Assembly (NCBI GenBank): GCA_949825045.1 | Contig: OX463814.1 | Location: 34,800,383 to 34,864,382, forward strand | Reading direction: 5' to 3' | Origin: Argyresthia goedartella | Lineage: Eukaryota; Arthropoda; Insecta; Lepidoptera; Argyresthiidae | Length of the DNA: 64,000 nt | In this document: piece by piece, positions 40,165-54,500 of the stretch | Layout: each line of letters opens with the position of its first letter | Position numbering within the stretch: position 1 is the stretch's first letter | The notes under the pieces: model-generated | The model's database searches: none | What the model saw: only the letters and a program-made list of their open reading frames with translations | Told to the model about the DNA's origin: nothing | Position numbers and translations under genes: made by a program

Positions 40165-43100
40165 GTAAGAATACTTCCATTCTCTTGTATTGTATTCATT
40201 CATCATTCTTTATTGCACACAAATATTTTGCAAGTTACATTAAAAGAAAATGTATGTACAAAGGCATGCTTATCTCTAAAAGGACATATAAAGAGATTTC
40301 TTCCAGCAAACTAAGACATTAAAGGAAATATTATTATAAAAGGTAGATAGGCAATGCACAATAACTAGTTTAAATAAAATGCACAAAGAATATATTAAAT
40401 ATACATAAAATAAAGACATTAACTATTAAATAAGTACCGAAATATACTACATATACTATACATATAAATACATACAATAACTTTTACAAAAGAGAGAGGT
40501 TGTGCTCTTTAATATGTTTCTTTTAAAGAGAAAAGAGTGGGACTGTCTCTTATAGTGCAAGGAAGTGCGTTCCAAAGTCGGACCGCCCATAACCTGAAAG
40601 AATGATTATACGCAGCATTGTTATGCCGCAGAGTGGCTTCATTACAGTAGAACTTTAGAAAGACCGCGGTTTCAGTTGCTTTTGCTGGTATTTCCTATGC
40701 ATTATGATGAGTGTCTATAAAGGCAATTTCAAAATACACAAACCATCAGAAATCTTTAGTTCTAGAGTTATTTTTTTTAATAATTATTTCAAGCATTTGA
40801 GTCCGAGGGCATGAAGGAGTCCGGGAAACGACGGATTTTGCAGTTGTTTTTTAATGTTAAATATCATCAAAGCAAATTATTTCAATTAATATTTTTGATT
40901 CATCAGATTTTTTTAACACAAAAGGGTTTTATAAGTAATGCTCCCCATAATATTTTACTAGGTCTAAATCAATCAACGAACCCACCCACTTTTACCCACT
41001 GCTGGGTTTTAGGCCTCTTTACCACGCCATCTACTCAGGTCCTGATCCTCCCACATCCACTGCCTACCTGTACCTGATTATGGATGCTTAAAATATATTT
41101 TATTCTCTTCCAGTGTGGACAAAGTATCAATCCCACTTACTGCCACCAGCAAGTTTGTGGCGACAGAGAGGTGGCTCATCAAGGTGACACAGTACAGCTT
41201 GCAGGTGGTCAGACAGGATGACAGCGCTTTGGTGGCCACAGCTGTGAGTATCATCATCATTTATCATTACCTTGTTGGAAGGAAATTTAACCACTTGTCT
41301 GTGGGTAGATCTAACCAGGGTTGATAAAAATCAGGTTTTTTTTTTAATAAATAAAAAAAATCGCATTAGTTGATTTAAATAGTTTTTTTTTATATTTTAC
41401 ATTCAGATTTATTGTAATTTGGAAGAATTTATTAAAAAAAAAATAGTTTTAATATAGAGCTGCAGATTTTGCTGCTTGCTGCTCAAAAAGGACTAATGGT
41501 GGTATTCCTACAAAAAATTCCGCCACTGCTGTAGGCGTCGACCTCGTGGTTTGTGATTTAAACTGGTTTCTTGCTAGGTGAAAGGCTTTCCAGTCAACAT
41601 CCGATTTAGTGTTTTTGGCCCTGTGGAATAAGTGCCGCACGTTTCCTCGTATCATTTCTAGTTTTCTTCTCCACCAGCTATCCTTGGCTGGATTACCAGT
41701 TATTAGAGGGCACTAGTCTTTGTATCTATTATTACTGCCCTGTTTAGGTGTTTGACAGCTTTTTCTATTTATCTTGCTTTTTCTAGCTTTTCGCGAGTCT
41801 CTTCGAGGTTTATTTCGGTTGCGGTAGTGTGTATGAAATCACTTTTGATGGTTTTACTAGGGTTTCTGAATTGCTTACGATTTAGTTTTACGCTGTTTAT
41901 TCCGAAGGTGGTCTGAGCATGACACTTCAGATGAAACATTTCATTTCATAATAAGCCAGAAGTTGGCAATTGGCAGTTATCGTCTGGTATATAGTTTGGG
42001 CTTTTCATGTTACGAATGTGGGTGGGTTGGGTGGGTGTGAGGGGAATGTCGTGTGAATGGTGGTCGTCCACACATATGAACCTACATGCCTTAGTTCTTT
42101 AATTGAATAAGTTTTAATTGTTACATAATATCACCATAATCTTTAATTATTCCAACAGACTGACGTCCACAACCTAACACCATCAGGTGAAGATGAGGTG
42201 CAATATGTTAACATCGAAGTTATCCCGGCGAGGAATGTCATCACAAAGTTCTCATTCCGGATATCCGCTGTGGCGCTGAGAGATCTTCAGCCAAGGCTGC
42301 TAAATCAGGTGATTGATTGATTGAGATGACCACAAATAAAGACGTTGTTTTCAAAAGCAACGCTAACTAAAATCTAGAGATAACTATAAAAAAATGACAT
42401 TAGGGTTTGCTTTATATTTCTTCTTCTCCCAATAATAATTGGGAAATATTAAAGTGCACATCAAAATTACTGATTTGCACGGCTTATATCAGGGCAAAAT
42501 GCTGTGGTAGGTTGGTGTTAGGTTGAACATGTAAGAACTTGAGTTCACATAAAATATTTAAAACATAAAAAGTGTTTTTATCTATCGTTTTTTGCTCTGC
42601 AAATCAGTATTTTTGATGTGCGATTAAATACTAGCCACAATAATTATGCCGTGCCCTCATTTGGGCTTTTACCAGTGTCAAGTGAATTTGAAAGATCAAC
42701 ATCATCAAACATCATCAAACATGGTCAGATTCTATATTGAGAACCTGGAAGTTTAATTTCTTGAAAATAATGTGTTGCTCGTTAGTACTGCCCAGAAGGA
42801 ACGTTCAGTTCTGCGGGACCCAAGTATTTCCTGCAGACGTGAGCAACTGTCCCCCCTTACTGAAAATTTGAGTTAGTGAATTGTGCAGGGGGTTGATGTG
42901 CCTTTAGTTGGATGGAACATAACCATCTTCCTATGTAGAGAAAAGTTTGCTATAGGTATATGAATATTTAAACAAAATAAAGAAATATTGATTTTTGAAC
43001 TACTTAACTCTTTTGGATTAATGAACAGTGTTGGCAGTGCATTTTAATTGAAGCTGACGCAACAAAACACACATATTGTCGCGCCTTTTTCCATACGGGA

Positions 43101-44119
43101 TGGCAGAGCCACAGTTGAGCCCATGTCCTTTCTTTATCTTTTGCAATAGGGCGCAGGCGAGTTACCGTCGCCTCGTGCATGCGCCCGTTCTTTTCTATAT
43201 GTTTTGCGTCGCGACGCTTCTATACGTTTTGTAATGAAAATGATTTAAAGGGCCGCCGCGTCTGCGATGCGTCATCCTATCTGGCTTGGGTCTTGTGCTG
43301 ACAGAATTCATAATTTCTTCATTGCACAGAAATAGTTAATATACAGGCAACAAGACTTACATACATAAATAGTGCACAAAGGTAAGCTTATTGACCGAGT
43401 GAGCGAAGCGTCCGATTTTGAGATTGGCCAAAAATTCATTTGTCCTTCTGACCTTTCTGTCTGTTCTCGCTTGCATGTCGCATTTTTCAACAGATTCTCG
43501 TGAAATTTTGTGAGCAGGTTCGATAATTATATAGTTTTTTTTGTCGAGTCAGTTTTCTTTCTTTTAAATGGCGGACTTATTGCGTTACAAAGTTATTGGT
43601 GCGGCTACTTTCATACTCCATGTACGTTACCAGATGCATTCATAAGTTTGTATGTGGTATTGAAAGAAAATGCAGTCGGGTTATTTTATATTATAATAAT
43701 TCTAGTTGTTCATCCGATAAAGTTCAAGGGGTCGGGGGTGTGACGGGGGGAAGTTTGCTGTAGCAAACGTATTCGTTATAGCGGATTTCAGTTTATGAGC
43801 TTTGTAAAGAATTTGAAAACGGTCTCATAAGAAGAAAAAGCGTGGATGTCATAAAATGTTGTAGAAGAAATTGAGAATGTGATAATTGTTACATAAATAG
43901 AATAAATAAATTACATCAACATCCTTTGTACACTTTTATCTCATAAGTTTTCTGAAAATGTTAATTGCCATACAATAAAGTAATTATGTATTATCAACCT
44001 CATGGTCACAACAGGTGCGCGTGCCAGATCACCTGACGTTGCAGCCAAGTCTCATCGAACGATTCGTCGGCGTCTTCCGACAATATGTCGACGAGAATCC
44101 GGTGCACTATGTTGATGAG
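39749..44119 (+). CDS. TMEM129: TMEM129-like ER E3 ubiquitin ligase, exons 1-4, C-terminus not resolved
   Basis: TMEM129 is a multi-pass ER membrane E3 ubiquitin ligase linked to ER-associated degradation in mammals. Four exons join in phase to give 267 codons. The N-terminus carries three hydrophobic segments (residues about 3-20, 52-72 and 74-98). Family-like strings are YPPTEFVSAGFTIAQLF, LGSENVNFVGYHMNRI and DWRVVAADLNIEFRR. The soluble middle contains TERWLIKVTQYSLQV and IPARNVITKFSFRISAVAL. The family ends in an atypical RING starting with a C-x2-C; this has not been found intact here. The start ATG at 39749 is the first in a good context (acccgATGG) and gives the membrane-anchored N-terminus. 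The family call rests on recognition, not a search. Confidence 0.82.
40196..40720. repeat. Dispersed repeat family with a ttctttattgcaca signature
   Basis: The phrase ttctttattgcacacaa and a downstream gtacaaaggcatgcttatctc string also occur in shorter form at 5337-5390 and 43313-43392. This looks like the inverted 3' end of a retroelement family. It fills most of intron 1 of the TMEM129-like gene; the rest (40721-41113) shows nothing. Confidence 0.4.
41114..41243 (+). CDS. TMEM129: TMEM129-like exon 2
   Basis: This 130-nt exon completes a split Ser codon and encodes VDKVSIPLTATSKFVATERW, then LIKVTQYSLQVVRQDD, ending at phase 0. The acceptor is TTCCAG and the donor GCT|GTGAGT. Confidence 0.82.
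41440..41960 (-). pseudogene. Non-LTR retrotransposon remnant in TMEM129-like intron 2
   Basis: On the minus strand, WWRRKLEMIRGNVRHLFHRA and DWKAFHLARNQFKSQ resemble the linker between endonuclease and reverse transcriptase of insect LINEs. Frames are broken. Confidence 0.5.
42159..42308 (+). CDS. TMEM129: TMEM129-like exon 3
   Basis: This 150-nt exon (50 codons) encodes TDVHNLTPSGEDEVQYVNIE, VIPARNVITKFSFRISAVAL and RDLQPRLLNQ. It is phase 0 at both ends. The acceptor is CAACAG and the donor CAG|GTGATT. Confidence 0.82.
42441..42646. mobile_element. Foldback MITE, copy 1, TMEM129-like intron 3
   Basis: The left gggaaatattaaagtgcaca and the inverted right end ggctagtatttaatcgcaca share gcacatcaaaa-tactgatttgc. 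It is the same family as 44154-44409. Confidence 0.7.
42647..43586. other. TMEM129-like intron 3, no recognised gene
   Basis: This interval holds a GC-rich patch with gcgcaggcgag and cgtcgcgacgc near 43150-43215, and a copy of the ttattgcaca repeat at 43313-43392. Otherwise it is AT-rich intron. Confidence 0.45.
43587..43703. repeat. Dispersed repeat, copy 2
   Basis: This is the counterpart of 37472-37596, located in intron 3 of the TMEM129-like gene. Both copies are in the same orientation. Confidence 0.7.
44015..44119 (+). CDS. TMEM129: TMEM129-like exon 4
   Basis: This 105-nt exon (35 codons) encodes VRVPDHLTLQPSLIERFVGV, then FRQYVDENPVHYVDE, ending at phase 0. The acceptor is CAACAG and the donor GAG|GTGAAA. 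The segment precedes the C-x2-C of the RING in the family. Confidence 0.8.
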
Positions 44120-44153
44120 GTGAAAAACATTCACATTCTTTTTAACACTTTAT

Positions 44154-44409
44154 GGGAAATATTAAAATGCACATCAATAATACTGATTTGCGCAGCAAAT
44201 GTACTGATTTTTGCAGCAAATATCAGGGCAAAATACTGCGGTAGCTTAGGTGAAGGGTAAAGAGGGTGAGCGAAGCGAAGCTCCCTTTATCCTTCGTATT
44301 AGGTTGAATATGTAAGAACAACAAAAATACTTAAAACATAAAAAGTGTTTTTGCTGATCCTTTTTTTCTGTGAAAATCATTATTTTTGATGTGCGATTAA
44401 ATACTAGCC
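44154..44409. mobile_element. Foldback MITE, copy 2, TMEM129-like intron 4
   Basis: This has the same ends as 42441-42646, with a longer core (cggtagcttaggtgaagggt). That core resembles 31575-31660 in beta-COP intron 5. The interval 44410-45211 shows no gene. Confidence 0.7.
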
Positions 44410-45211
44410 CTTTTTATTAGGTTGGCTTGTAACTAAATAACAAGTGAGCAACAAATCAAATGGAAATTGGCCCACTTCTTGTTATTTTATCATTACAAAA
44501 CTTGCTACCCGTATGTGTATCTAGTTCAGATGACAATACAATAATATGGTCTATCTGGACTGATGATGGAGCTGGAAGGTGTTCGAAGGAAGACAGGTTG
44601 TTGTATACCCATCGATTTTGGGCTCATTTGATTCGCCTTCACAAGACATTTCAATAGGGTCTTTTAATTTTTGAAACTACTATAATTTCACATAGTTTAG
44701 GTACATTCATAGAGCCAGAGGTCTTGACCACGCAGTCTTTGCTTAAGTTGCTCATTGCGTACTTCGTTATTGTTGATGAATTGTCTCTTTTCTTACTCTA
44801 TACACACCTATTCTCAAGTTTTCCTGCACTGAGTGGCAGAAGCATTTATTTGCATCCCCGTTTAGTATTTGGGAGCCAGCCCATAGCCGCTGCGCTGAGA
44901 TACGAATTTTGAATCTTTCAGACTCAGATTCGGTAGCAGGGCTCTTGACATTTTAAAACCTTGAATAGACCAGGGGGAGAATGTCAATGTCAATCTACGT
45001 GATGCTGCAAAGCTGCACAGTGTGCCGAAACATGCCCCGCGACATTATAGGCGACGCGCGACACGTTGCTTGCTCCCGCTCCGAGAACAAGTTTAATTGA
45101 AGAAAGCGTCTAGCAATGGCGGCGCTACAATTTTCATCTCGCTCAGACTGCCGACGAAGTCTTTATGCCGTTACAATCAAATAAAACATACAGGCAGATA
45201 CATTGCTTCTG

Positions 45212-45392
45212 GCCACACACTTGGATACCCTGTGTCGTGGGAACCAGAAACAGCAACGTCACACACATATAAACATCCAAGACCTGGTTTATTTTCTTTT
45301 ATTCCCAGCCAGGGATCGAATCTGGAACCTCTCGCATGGAGGCAGAGCCACAAGGTCAGCGCCACAGAGGTCGTAAACATATGCATTGTGCT
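45212..45392 (-). mobile_element. SINE family B copy, near full length
   Basis: On the minus strand it starts CGACCTCTGTGGCGCTGACC, has a B-box-like GGTTCCAGATTCGATCC, and ends in the ggtatccaagtgtg string. It lies about 140 bp before the putative exon 5 of the TMEM129-like gene. Confidence 0.7.
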
Positions 45393-45531
45393 GTCATTGC
45401 CAGTCCCTTTCTTCAATTGATCGAGAAGTACTTGTTGAGGGACATGTTCCTCAACATGCTACATTCGACAACAACAACTAACTAACAAATTCTCATTGTT
45501 AAAGTTTACTATGTAAATGTATTTCTTACAG

Positions 45532-45573
45532 CAGATTGATTTGAAAAATTGTGAACATTGTGCGCATCTCTAA
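45532..45573 (+). pseudogene. TMEM129: Putative start of TMEM129-like exon 5, running into satellite DNA
   Basis: After a fair acceptor (atttcttacag) the phase-0 frame reads QIDLKNCEHCAHL and then meets a TAA at 45571. In frame after exon 4 this gives ENPVHYVDE-QIDLKNCEHC, which puts a C-x2-C where the family starts its RING. From about 45546 the sequence is already the 77-bp satellite monomer. The RING could be lost, could resume beyond the array outside the window, or this acceptor could be spurious. Confidence 0.4.
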
Positions 45574-48500
45574 TTGACGCAAACATATGTATACCACTGT
45601 TGTTAAACTTGTTCTATAATGTAAATTGTGAACATTGTGCGCATCTCTAATTGACGCAAACATATGTATACCACTGTTGTTAAACTTGTTCTATAATGTA
45701 AATTGTGAACATTGTGCGCATCTCTAATTGACGCAAACATATGTATACCACTGTTGTTAAACTTGTTCTATAATGTAAATTGTGAACATTGTGCGCATCT
45801 CTAATTGACGCAAACATATGTATACCAACAAACTGTTGTTAAACTTGTTCTATAATGTAAATTGTGAACATTGTGCGCATCTCTAATTGACGCAAACATA
45901 TGTATACCACTGTTGTTAAACTTGTTCTATAATGTAAATTGTGAACATTGTGCGCATCTCTAATTGACGCAAACATATGTATACCACTGTTGTTAAACTT
46001 GTTCTATAATGTAAATTGTGAACATTGTGCGCATCTCTAATTGACGCAAACATATGTATACCACTGTTGTTAAACTTGTTCTATAATGTAAATTGTGAAC
46101 ATTGTGCGCATCTCTAATTGACGCAAACATATGTATACCACTGTTGTTAAACTTGTTCTACATTGTGCGCATCTCTAATTGACGCAAACATATGTATACC
46201 ACTGTTGTTAAACTTGTTCTATAATGTAAATTGTGAACATTGTGCGCATCTCTAATTGACGCAAACATATGTATACCACTGTTGTTAAACTTGTTCTATA
46301 ATGTAAATTGTGAACATTGTGCGCATCTCTAATTGACGCAAACATATGTATACCACTGTTGTTAAACTTGTTCTATAATGTAAATTGTGAACATTGTGCG
46401 CATCTCTAATTGACGCAAACATATGTATACCACTGTTGTTAAACTTGTTCTATAATGTAAATTGTGAACATTGTGCGCATCTCTAATTGACGCAAACATA
46501 TGTATACCACTGTTGTTAAACTTGTTCTATAATGTAAATTGTGAACATTGTGCGCATCTCTAATTGACGCAAACATATGTATACCACTGTTGTTAAACTT
46601 GTTCTATAATGTAAATTGTGAACATTGTGCGCATCTCTAATTGACGCAAACATATGTATACCACTGTTGTTAAACTTGTTCTATAATGTAAATTGTGAAC
46701 ATTGTGCGCATCTCTAATTGACGCAAACATATGTATACCACTGTTGTTAAACTTGTTCTATAATGTAAATTGTGAACATTGTGCGCATCTCTAATTGACG
46801 CAAACATATGTATACCACTGTTGTTAAACTTGTTCTATAATGTAAATTGTGAACATTGTGCGCATCTCTAATTGACGCAAACATATGTATACCACTGTTG
46901 TTAAACTTGTTCTATAATGTAAATTGTGAACATTGTGCGCATCTCTAATTGACGCAAACATATGTATACCACTGTTGTTAAACTTGTTCTATAATGTAAA
47001 TTGTGAACATTGTGCGCATCTCTAATTGACGCAAACATATGTATACCACTGTTGTTAAACTTGTTCTATAATGTAAATTGTGAACATTGTGCGCATCTCT
47101 AATTGACGCAAACATATGTATACCACTGTTGTTAAACTTGTTCTATAATGTAAATTGTGAACATTGTGCGCATCTCTAATTGACGCAAACATATGTATAC
47201 CACTGTTGTTAAACTTGTTCTATAATGTAAATTGTGAACATTGTGCGCATCTCTAATTGACGCAAACATATGTATACCACTGTTGTTAAACTTGTTCTAT
47301 AATGTAAATTGTGAACATTGTGCGCATCTCTAATTGACGCAAACATATGTATACCACTGTTGTTAAACTTGTTCTATAATGTAAATTGTGAACATTGTGC
47401 GCATCTCTAATTGACGCAAACATATGTATACCACTGTTGTTAAACTTGTTCTATAATGTAAATTGTGAACATTGTGCGCATCTCTAATTGACGCAAACAT
47501 ATGTATACCACTGTTGTTAAACTTGTTCTATAATGTAAATTGTGAACATTGTGCGCATCTCTAATTGACGCAAACATATGTATACCACTGTTGTTAAACT
47601 TGTTCTATAATGTAAATTGTGAACATTGTGCGCATCTCTAATTGACGCAAACATATGTATACCACTGTTGTTAAACTTGTTCTATAATGTAAATTGTGAA
47701 CATTGTGCGCATCTCTAATTGACGCAAACATATGTATACCACTGTTGTTAAACTTGTTCTATAATGTAAATTGTGAACATTGTGCGCATCTCTAATTGAC
47801 GCAAACATATGTATACCACTGTTGTTAAACTTGTTCTATAATGTAAATTGTGAACATTGTGCGCATCTCTAATTGACGCAAACATATGTATACCACTGTT
47901 GTTAAACTTGTTCTATAATGTAAATTGTGAACATTGTGCGCATCTCTAATTGACGCAAACATATGTATACCACTGTTGTTAAACTTGTTCTATAATGTAA
48001 ATTGTGAACATTGTGCGCATCTCTAATTGACGCAAACATATGTATACCACTGTTGTTAAACTTGTTCTATAATGTAAATTGTGAACATTGTGCGCATCTC
48101 TAATTGACGCAAACATATGTATACCACTGTTGTTAAACTTGTTCTATAATGTAAATTGTGAACATTGTGCGCATCTCTAATTGACGCAAACATATGTATA
48201 CCACTGTTGTTAAACTTGTTCTATAATGTAAATTGTGAACATTGTGCGCATCTCTAATTGACGCAAACATATGTATACCAACAAACTGTTGTTAAACTTG
48301 TTCTATAATGTAAATTGTGAACATTGTGCGCATCTCTAATTGACGCAAACATATGTATACCACTGTTGTTAAACTTGTTCTACATTGTGCGCATCTCTAA
48401 TTGACGCAAACATATGTATACCACTGTTGTTAAACTTGTTCTATAATGTAAATTGTGAACATTGTGCGCATCTCTAATTGACGCAAACATATGTATACCA

Positions 48501-51500
48501 CTGTTGTTAAACTTGTTCTATAATGTAAATTGTGAACATTGTGCGCATCTCTAATTGACGCAAACATATGTATACCACTGTTGTTAAACTTGTTCTATAA
48601 TGTAAATTGTGAACATTGTGCGCATCTCTAATTGACGCAAACATATGTATACCACTGTTGTTAAACTTGTTCTATAATGTAAATTGTGAACATTGTGCGC
48701 ATCTCTAATTGACGCAAACATATGTATACCACTGTTGTTAAACTTGTTCTATAATGTAAATTGTGAACATTGTGCGCATCTCTAATTGACGCAAACATAT
48801 GTATACCACTGTTGTTAAACTTGTTCTATAATGTAAATTGTGAACATTGTGCGCATCTCTAATTGACGCAAACATATGTATACCACTGTTGTTAAACTTG
48901 TTCTATAATGTAAATTGTGAACATTGTGCGCATCTCTAATTGACGCAAACATATGTATACCACTGTTGTTAAACTTGTTCTATAATGTAAATTGTGAACA
49001 TTGTGCGCATCTCTAATTGACGCAAACATATGTATACCACTGTTGTTAAACTTGTTCTATAATGTAAATTGTGAACATTGTGCGCATCTCTAATTGACGC
49101 AAACATATGTATACCACTGTTGTTAAACTTGTTCTATAATGTAAATTGTGAACATTGTGCGCATCTCTAATTGACGCAAACATATGTATACCACTGTTGT
49201 TAAACTTGTTCTATAATGTAAATTGTGAACATTGTGCGCATCTCTAATTGACGCAAACATATGTATACCACTGTTGTTAAACTTGTTCTATAATGTAAAT
49301 TGTGAACATTGTGCGCATCTCTAATTGACGCAAACATATGTATACCACTGTTGTTAAACTTGTTCTATAATGTAAATTGTGAACATTGTGCGCATCTCTA
49401 ATTGACGCAAACATATGTATACCACTGTTGTTAAACTTGTTCTATAATGTAAATTGTGAACATTGTGCGCATCTCTAATTGACGCAAACATATGTATACC
49501 ACTGTTGTTAAACTTGTTCTATAATGTAAATTGTGAACATTGTGCGCATCTCTAATTGACGCAAACATATGTATACCACTGTTGTTAAACTTGTTCTATA
49601 ATGTAAATTGTGAACATTGTGCGCATCTCTAATTGACGCAAACATATGTATACCACTGTTGTTAAACTTGTTCTATAATGTAAATTGTGAACATTGTGCG
49701 CATCTCTAATTGACGCAAACATATGTATACCACTGTTGTTAAACTTGTTCTATAATGTAAATTGTGAACATTGTGCGCATCTCTAATTGACGCAAACATA
49801 TGTATACCACTGTTGTTAAACTTGTTCTATAATGTAAATTGTGAACATTGTGCGCATCTCTAATTGACGCAAACATATGTATACCACTGTTGTTAAACTT
49901 GTTCTATAATGTAAATTGTGAACATTGTGCGCATCTCTAATTGACGCAAACATATGTATACCACTGTTGTTAAACTTGTTCTATAATGTAAATTGTGAAC
50001 ATTGTGCGCATCTCTAATTGACGCAAACATATGTATACCACTGTTGTTAAACTTGTTCTATAATGTAAATTGTGAACATTGTGCGCATCTCTAATTGACG
50101 CAAACATATGTATACCACTGTTGTTAAACTTGTTCTATAATGTAAATTGTGAACATTGTGCGCATCTCTAATTGACGCAAACATATGTATACCACTGTTG
50201 TTAAACTTGTTCTATAATGTAAATTGTGAACATTGTGCGCATCTCTAATTGACGCAAACATATGTATACCACTGTTGTTAAACTTGTTCTATAATGTAAA
50301 TTGTGAACATTGTGCGCATCTCTAATTGACGCAAACATATGTATACCACTGTTGTTAAACTTGTTCTATAATGTAAATTGTGAACATTGTGCGCATCTCT
50401 AATTGACGCAAACATATGTATACCACTGTTGTTAAACTTGTTCTATAATGTAAATTGTGAACATTGTGCGCATCTCTAATTGACGCAAACATATGTATAC
50501 CACTGTTGTTAAACTTGTTCTATAATGTAAATTGTGAACATTGTGCGCATCTCTAATTGACGCAAACATATGTATACCACTGTTGTTAAACTTGTTCTAT
50601 AATGTAAATTGTGAACATTGTGCGCATCTCTAATTGACGCAAACATATGTATACCAACAAACTGTTGTTAAACTTGTTCTATAATGTAAATTGTGAACAT
50701 TGTGCGCATCTCTAACTGACGCAAACATATGTATACCACTGTTGTTAAACTTGTTCTATAATGTAAATTGTGAACATTGTGCGCATCTCTAATTGACGCA
50801 AACATATGTATACCACTGTTGTTAAACTTGTTCTATAATGTAAATTGTGAACATTGTGCGCATCTCTAATTGACGCAAACATATGTATACCACTGTTGTT
50901 AAACTTGTTCTATAATGTAAATTGTGAACATTGTGCGCATCTCTAACTGACGCAAACATATGTATACCACTGTTGTTAAACTTGTTCTATAATGTAAATT
51001 GTGAACATTGTGCGCATCTCTAACTGACGCAAACATATGTATACCACTGTTGTTAAACTTGTTCTATAATGTAAATTGTGAACATTGTGCGCATCTCTAA
51101 TTGACGCAAACATATGTATACCAACAAACTGTTGTTAAACTTGTTCTATAATGTAAATTGTGAACATTGTGCGCATCTCTAACTGACGCAAACATATGTA
51201 TACCACTGTTGTTAAACTTGTTCTATAATGTAAATTGTGAACATTGTGCGCATCTCTAATTGACGCAAACATATGTATACCAACAAACTGTTGTTAAACT
51301 TGTTCTATAATGTAAATTGTGAACATTGTGCGCATCTCTAATTGACGCAAACATATGTATACCACTGTTGTTAAACTTGTTCTATAATGTAAATTGTGAA
51401 CATTGTGCGCATCTCTAACTGACGCAAACATATGTATACCACTGTTGTTAAACTTGTTCTATAATGTAAATTGTGAACATTGTGCGCATCTCTAATTGAC

Positions 51501-54500
51501 GCAAACATATGTATACCACTGTTGTTAAACTTGTTCTATAATGTAAATTGTGAACATTGTGCGCATCTCTAATTGACGCAAACATATGTATACCAACAAA
51601 CTGTTGTTAAACTTGTTCTATAATGTAAATTGTGAACATTGTGCGCATCTCTAACTGACGCAAACATATGTATACCACTGTTGTTAAACTTGTTCTATAA
51701 TGTAAATTGTGAACATTGTGCGCATCTCTAATTGACGCAAACATATGTATACCACTGTTGTTAAACTTGTTCTATAATGTAAATTGTGAACATTGTGCGC
51801 ATCTCTAATTGACGCAAACATATGTATACCACTGTTGTTAAACTTGTTCTATAATGTAAATTGTGAACATTGTGCGCATCTCTAATTGACGCAAACATAT
51901 GTATACCAACAAACTGTTGTTAAACTTGTTCTATAATGTAAATTGTGAACATTGTGCGCATCTCTAACTGACGCAAACATATGTATACCACTGTTGTTAA
52001 ACTTGTTTTATAAACATATGTATACCACTGTTGTTAAACTTGTTCTATAATGTAAATTGTGAACATTGTGCGCATCTCTAATTGACGCAAACATATGTAT
52101 ACCACTGTTGTTAAACTTGTTCTATAATGTAAATTGTGAACATTGTGCGCATCTCTAATTGACGCAAACATATGTATACCAACAAACTGTTGTTAAACTT
52201 GTTCTATAATGTAAATTGTGAACATTGTGCGCATCTCTAATTGACGCAAACATATGTATACCACTGTTGTTAAACTTGTTCTATAATGTAAATTGTGAAC
52301 ATTGTGCGCATCTCTAATTGACGCAAACATATGTATACCACTGTTGTTAAACTTGTTCTATAATGTAAATTGTGAACATTGTGCGCATCTCTAACTGACG
52401 CAAACATATGTATACCACTGTTGTTAAACTTGTTCTATAATGTAAATTGTGAACATTGTGCGCATCTCTAATTGACGCAAACATATGTATACCAACAAAC
52501 TGTTGTTAAACTTGTTCTATAATGTAAATTGTGAACATTGTGCGCATCTCTAACTGACGCAAACATATGTATACCACTGTTGTTAAACTTGTTTTATAAA
52601 CATATGTATACCACTGTTGTTAAACTTGTTCTATAATGTAAATTGTGAACATTGTGCGCATCTCTAATTGACGCAAACATATGTATACCACTGTTGTTAA
52701 ACTTGTTCTATAATGTAAATTGTGAACATTGTGCGCATCTCTAATTGACGCAAACATATGTATACCAACAAACTGTTGTTAAACTTGTTCTATAATGTAA
52801 ATTGTGAACATTGTGCGCATCTCTAACTGACGCAAACATATGTATACCACTGTTGTTAAACTTGTTCTATAATGTAAATTGTGAACATTGTGCGCATCTC
52901 TAATTGACGCAAACATATGTATACCAACAAACTGTTGTTAAACTTGTTCTATAATGTAAATTGTGAACATTGTGCGCATCTCTAACTGACGCAAACATAT
53001 GTATACCACTGTTGTTAAACTTGTTCTATAATGTAAATTGTGAACATTGTGCGCATCTCTAATTGACGCAAACATATGTATACCACTGTTGTTAAACTTG
53101 TTCTATAATGTAAATTGTGAACATTGTGCGCATCTCTAATTGACGCAAACATATGTATACCACTGTTGTTAAACTTGTTCTATAATGTAAATTGTGAACA
53201 TTGTGCGCATCTCTAATTGACGCAAACATATGTATACCACTGTTGTTAAACTTGTTCTATAATGTAAATTGTGAACATTGTGCGCATCTCTAATTGACGC
53301 AAACATATGTATACCACTGTTGTTAAACTTGTTCTATAATGTAAATTGTGAACATTGTGCGCATCTCTAATTGACGCAAACATATGTATACCACTGTTGT
53401 TAAACTTGTTTTATAAACATATGTATACCACTGTTGTTAAACTTGTTCTATAATGTAAATTGTGAACATTGTGCGCATCTCTAATTGACGCAAACATATG
53501 TATACCACTGTTGTTAAACTTGTTCTATAATGTAAATTGTGAACATTGTGCGCATCTCTAATTGACGCAAACATATGTATACCACTGTTGTTAATCTTGT
53601 TTTATAAACATATGTATACCACTGTTGTTAAACTTGTTCTATAATGTAAATTGTGAACATTGTGCGCATCTCTAATTGACGCAAACATATGTATACCACT
53701 GTTGTTAAACTTGTTCTATAATGTAAATTGTGGACATTGTGCGCATCTCTAATTGACGCAAACATATGTATACCAACAAACTGTTGTTAAACTTGTTCTA
53801 TAATGTAAATTGTGAACATTGTGCGCATCTCTAATTGACGCAAACATATGTATACCAACAAACTGTTGTTAAACTTGTTCTATAATGTAAATTGTGAACA
53901 TTGTGCGCATCTCTAACTGACGCAAATATATGTATACCAACAAACTGTTGTTAAACTTGTTCTATAATGTAAATTGTGAACATTGTGCGCATCTCTAATT
54001 GACGCAAACATATGTATACCAACAAACTGTTGTTAAACTTGTTCTATAATGTAAATTGTGAACATTGTGCGCATCGCTAACTGACGCAAATATATGTATA
54101 CCAACAAACTGTTGTTAAACTTGTTCTATAATGTAAATTGTGAACATTGTGCGCATCTCTAACTGACGCAAACATATGTATACCACTGTTGTTAAACTTG
54201 TTCTATAATGTAAATTGTGAACATTGTGCGCATCTCTAATTGACGCAAACATATGTATACCACTGTTGTTAAACTTGTTCTATAATGTAAATTGTGAACA
54301 TTGTGCGCATCTCTAACTGACGCAAACATATGTATACCACTGTTGTTAAACTTGTTCTATAATGTAAATTGTGAACATTGTGCGCATCTCTAATTGACGC
54401 AAACATATGTATACCAACAAACTGTTGTTAAACTTGTTCTATAATGTAAATTGTGAACATTGTGCGCATCTCTAACTGACGCAAACATATGTATACCACT

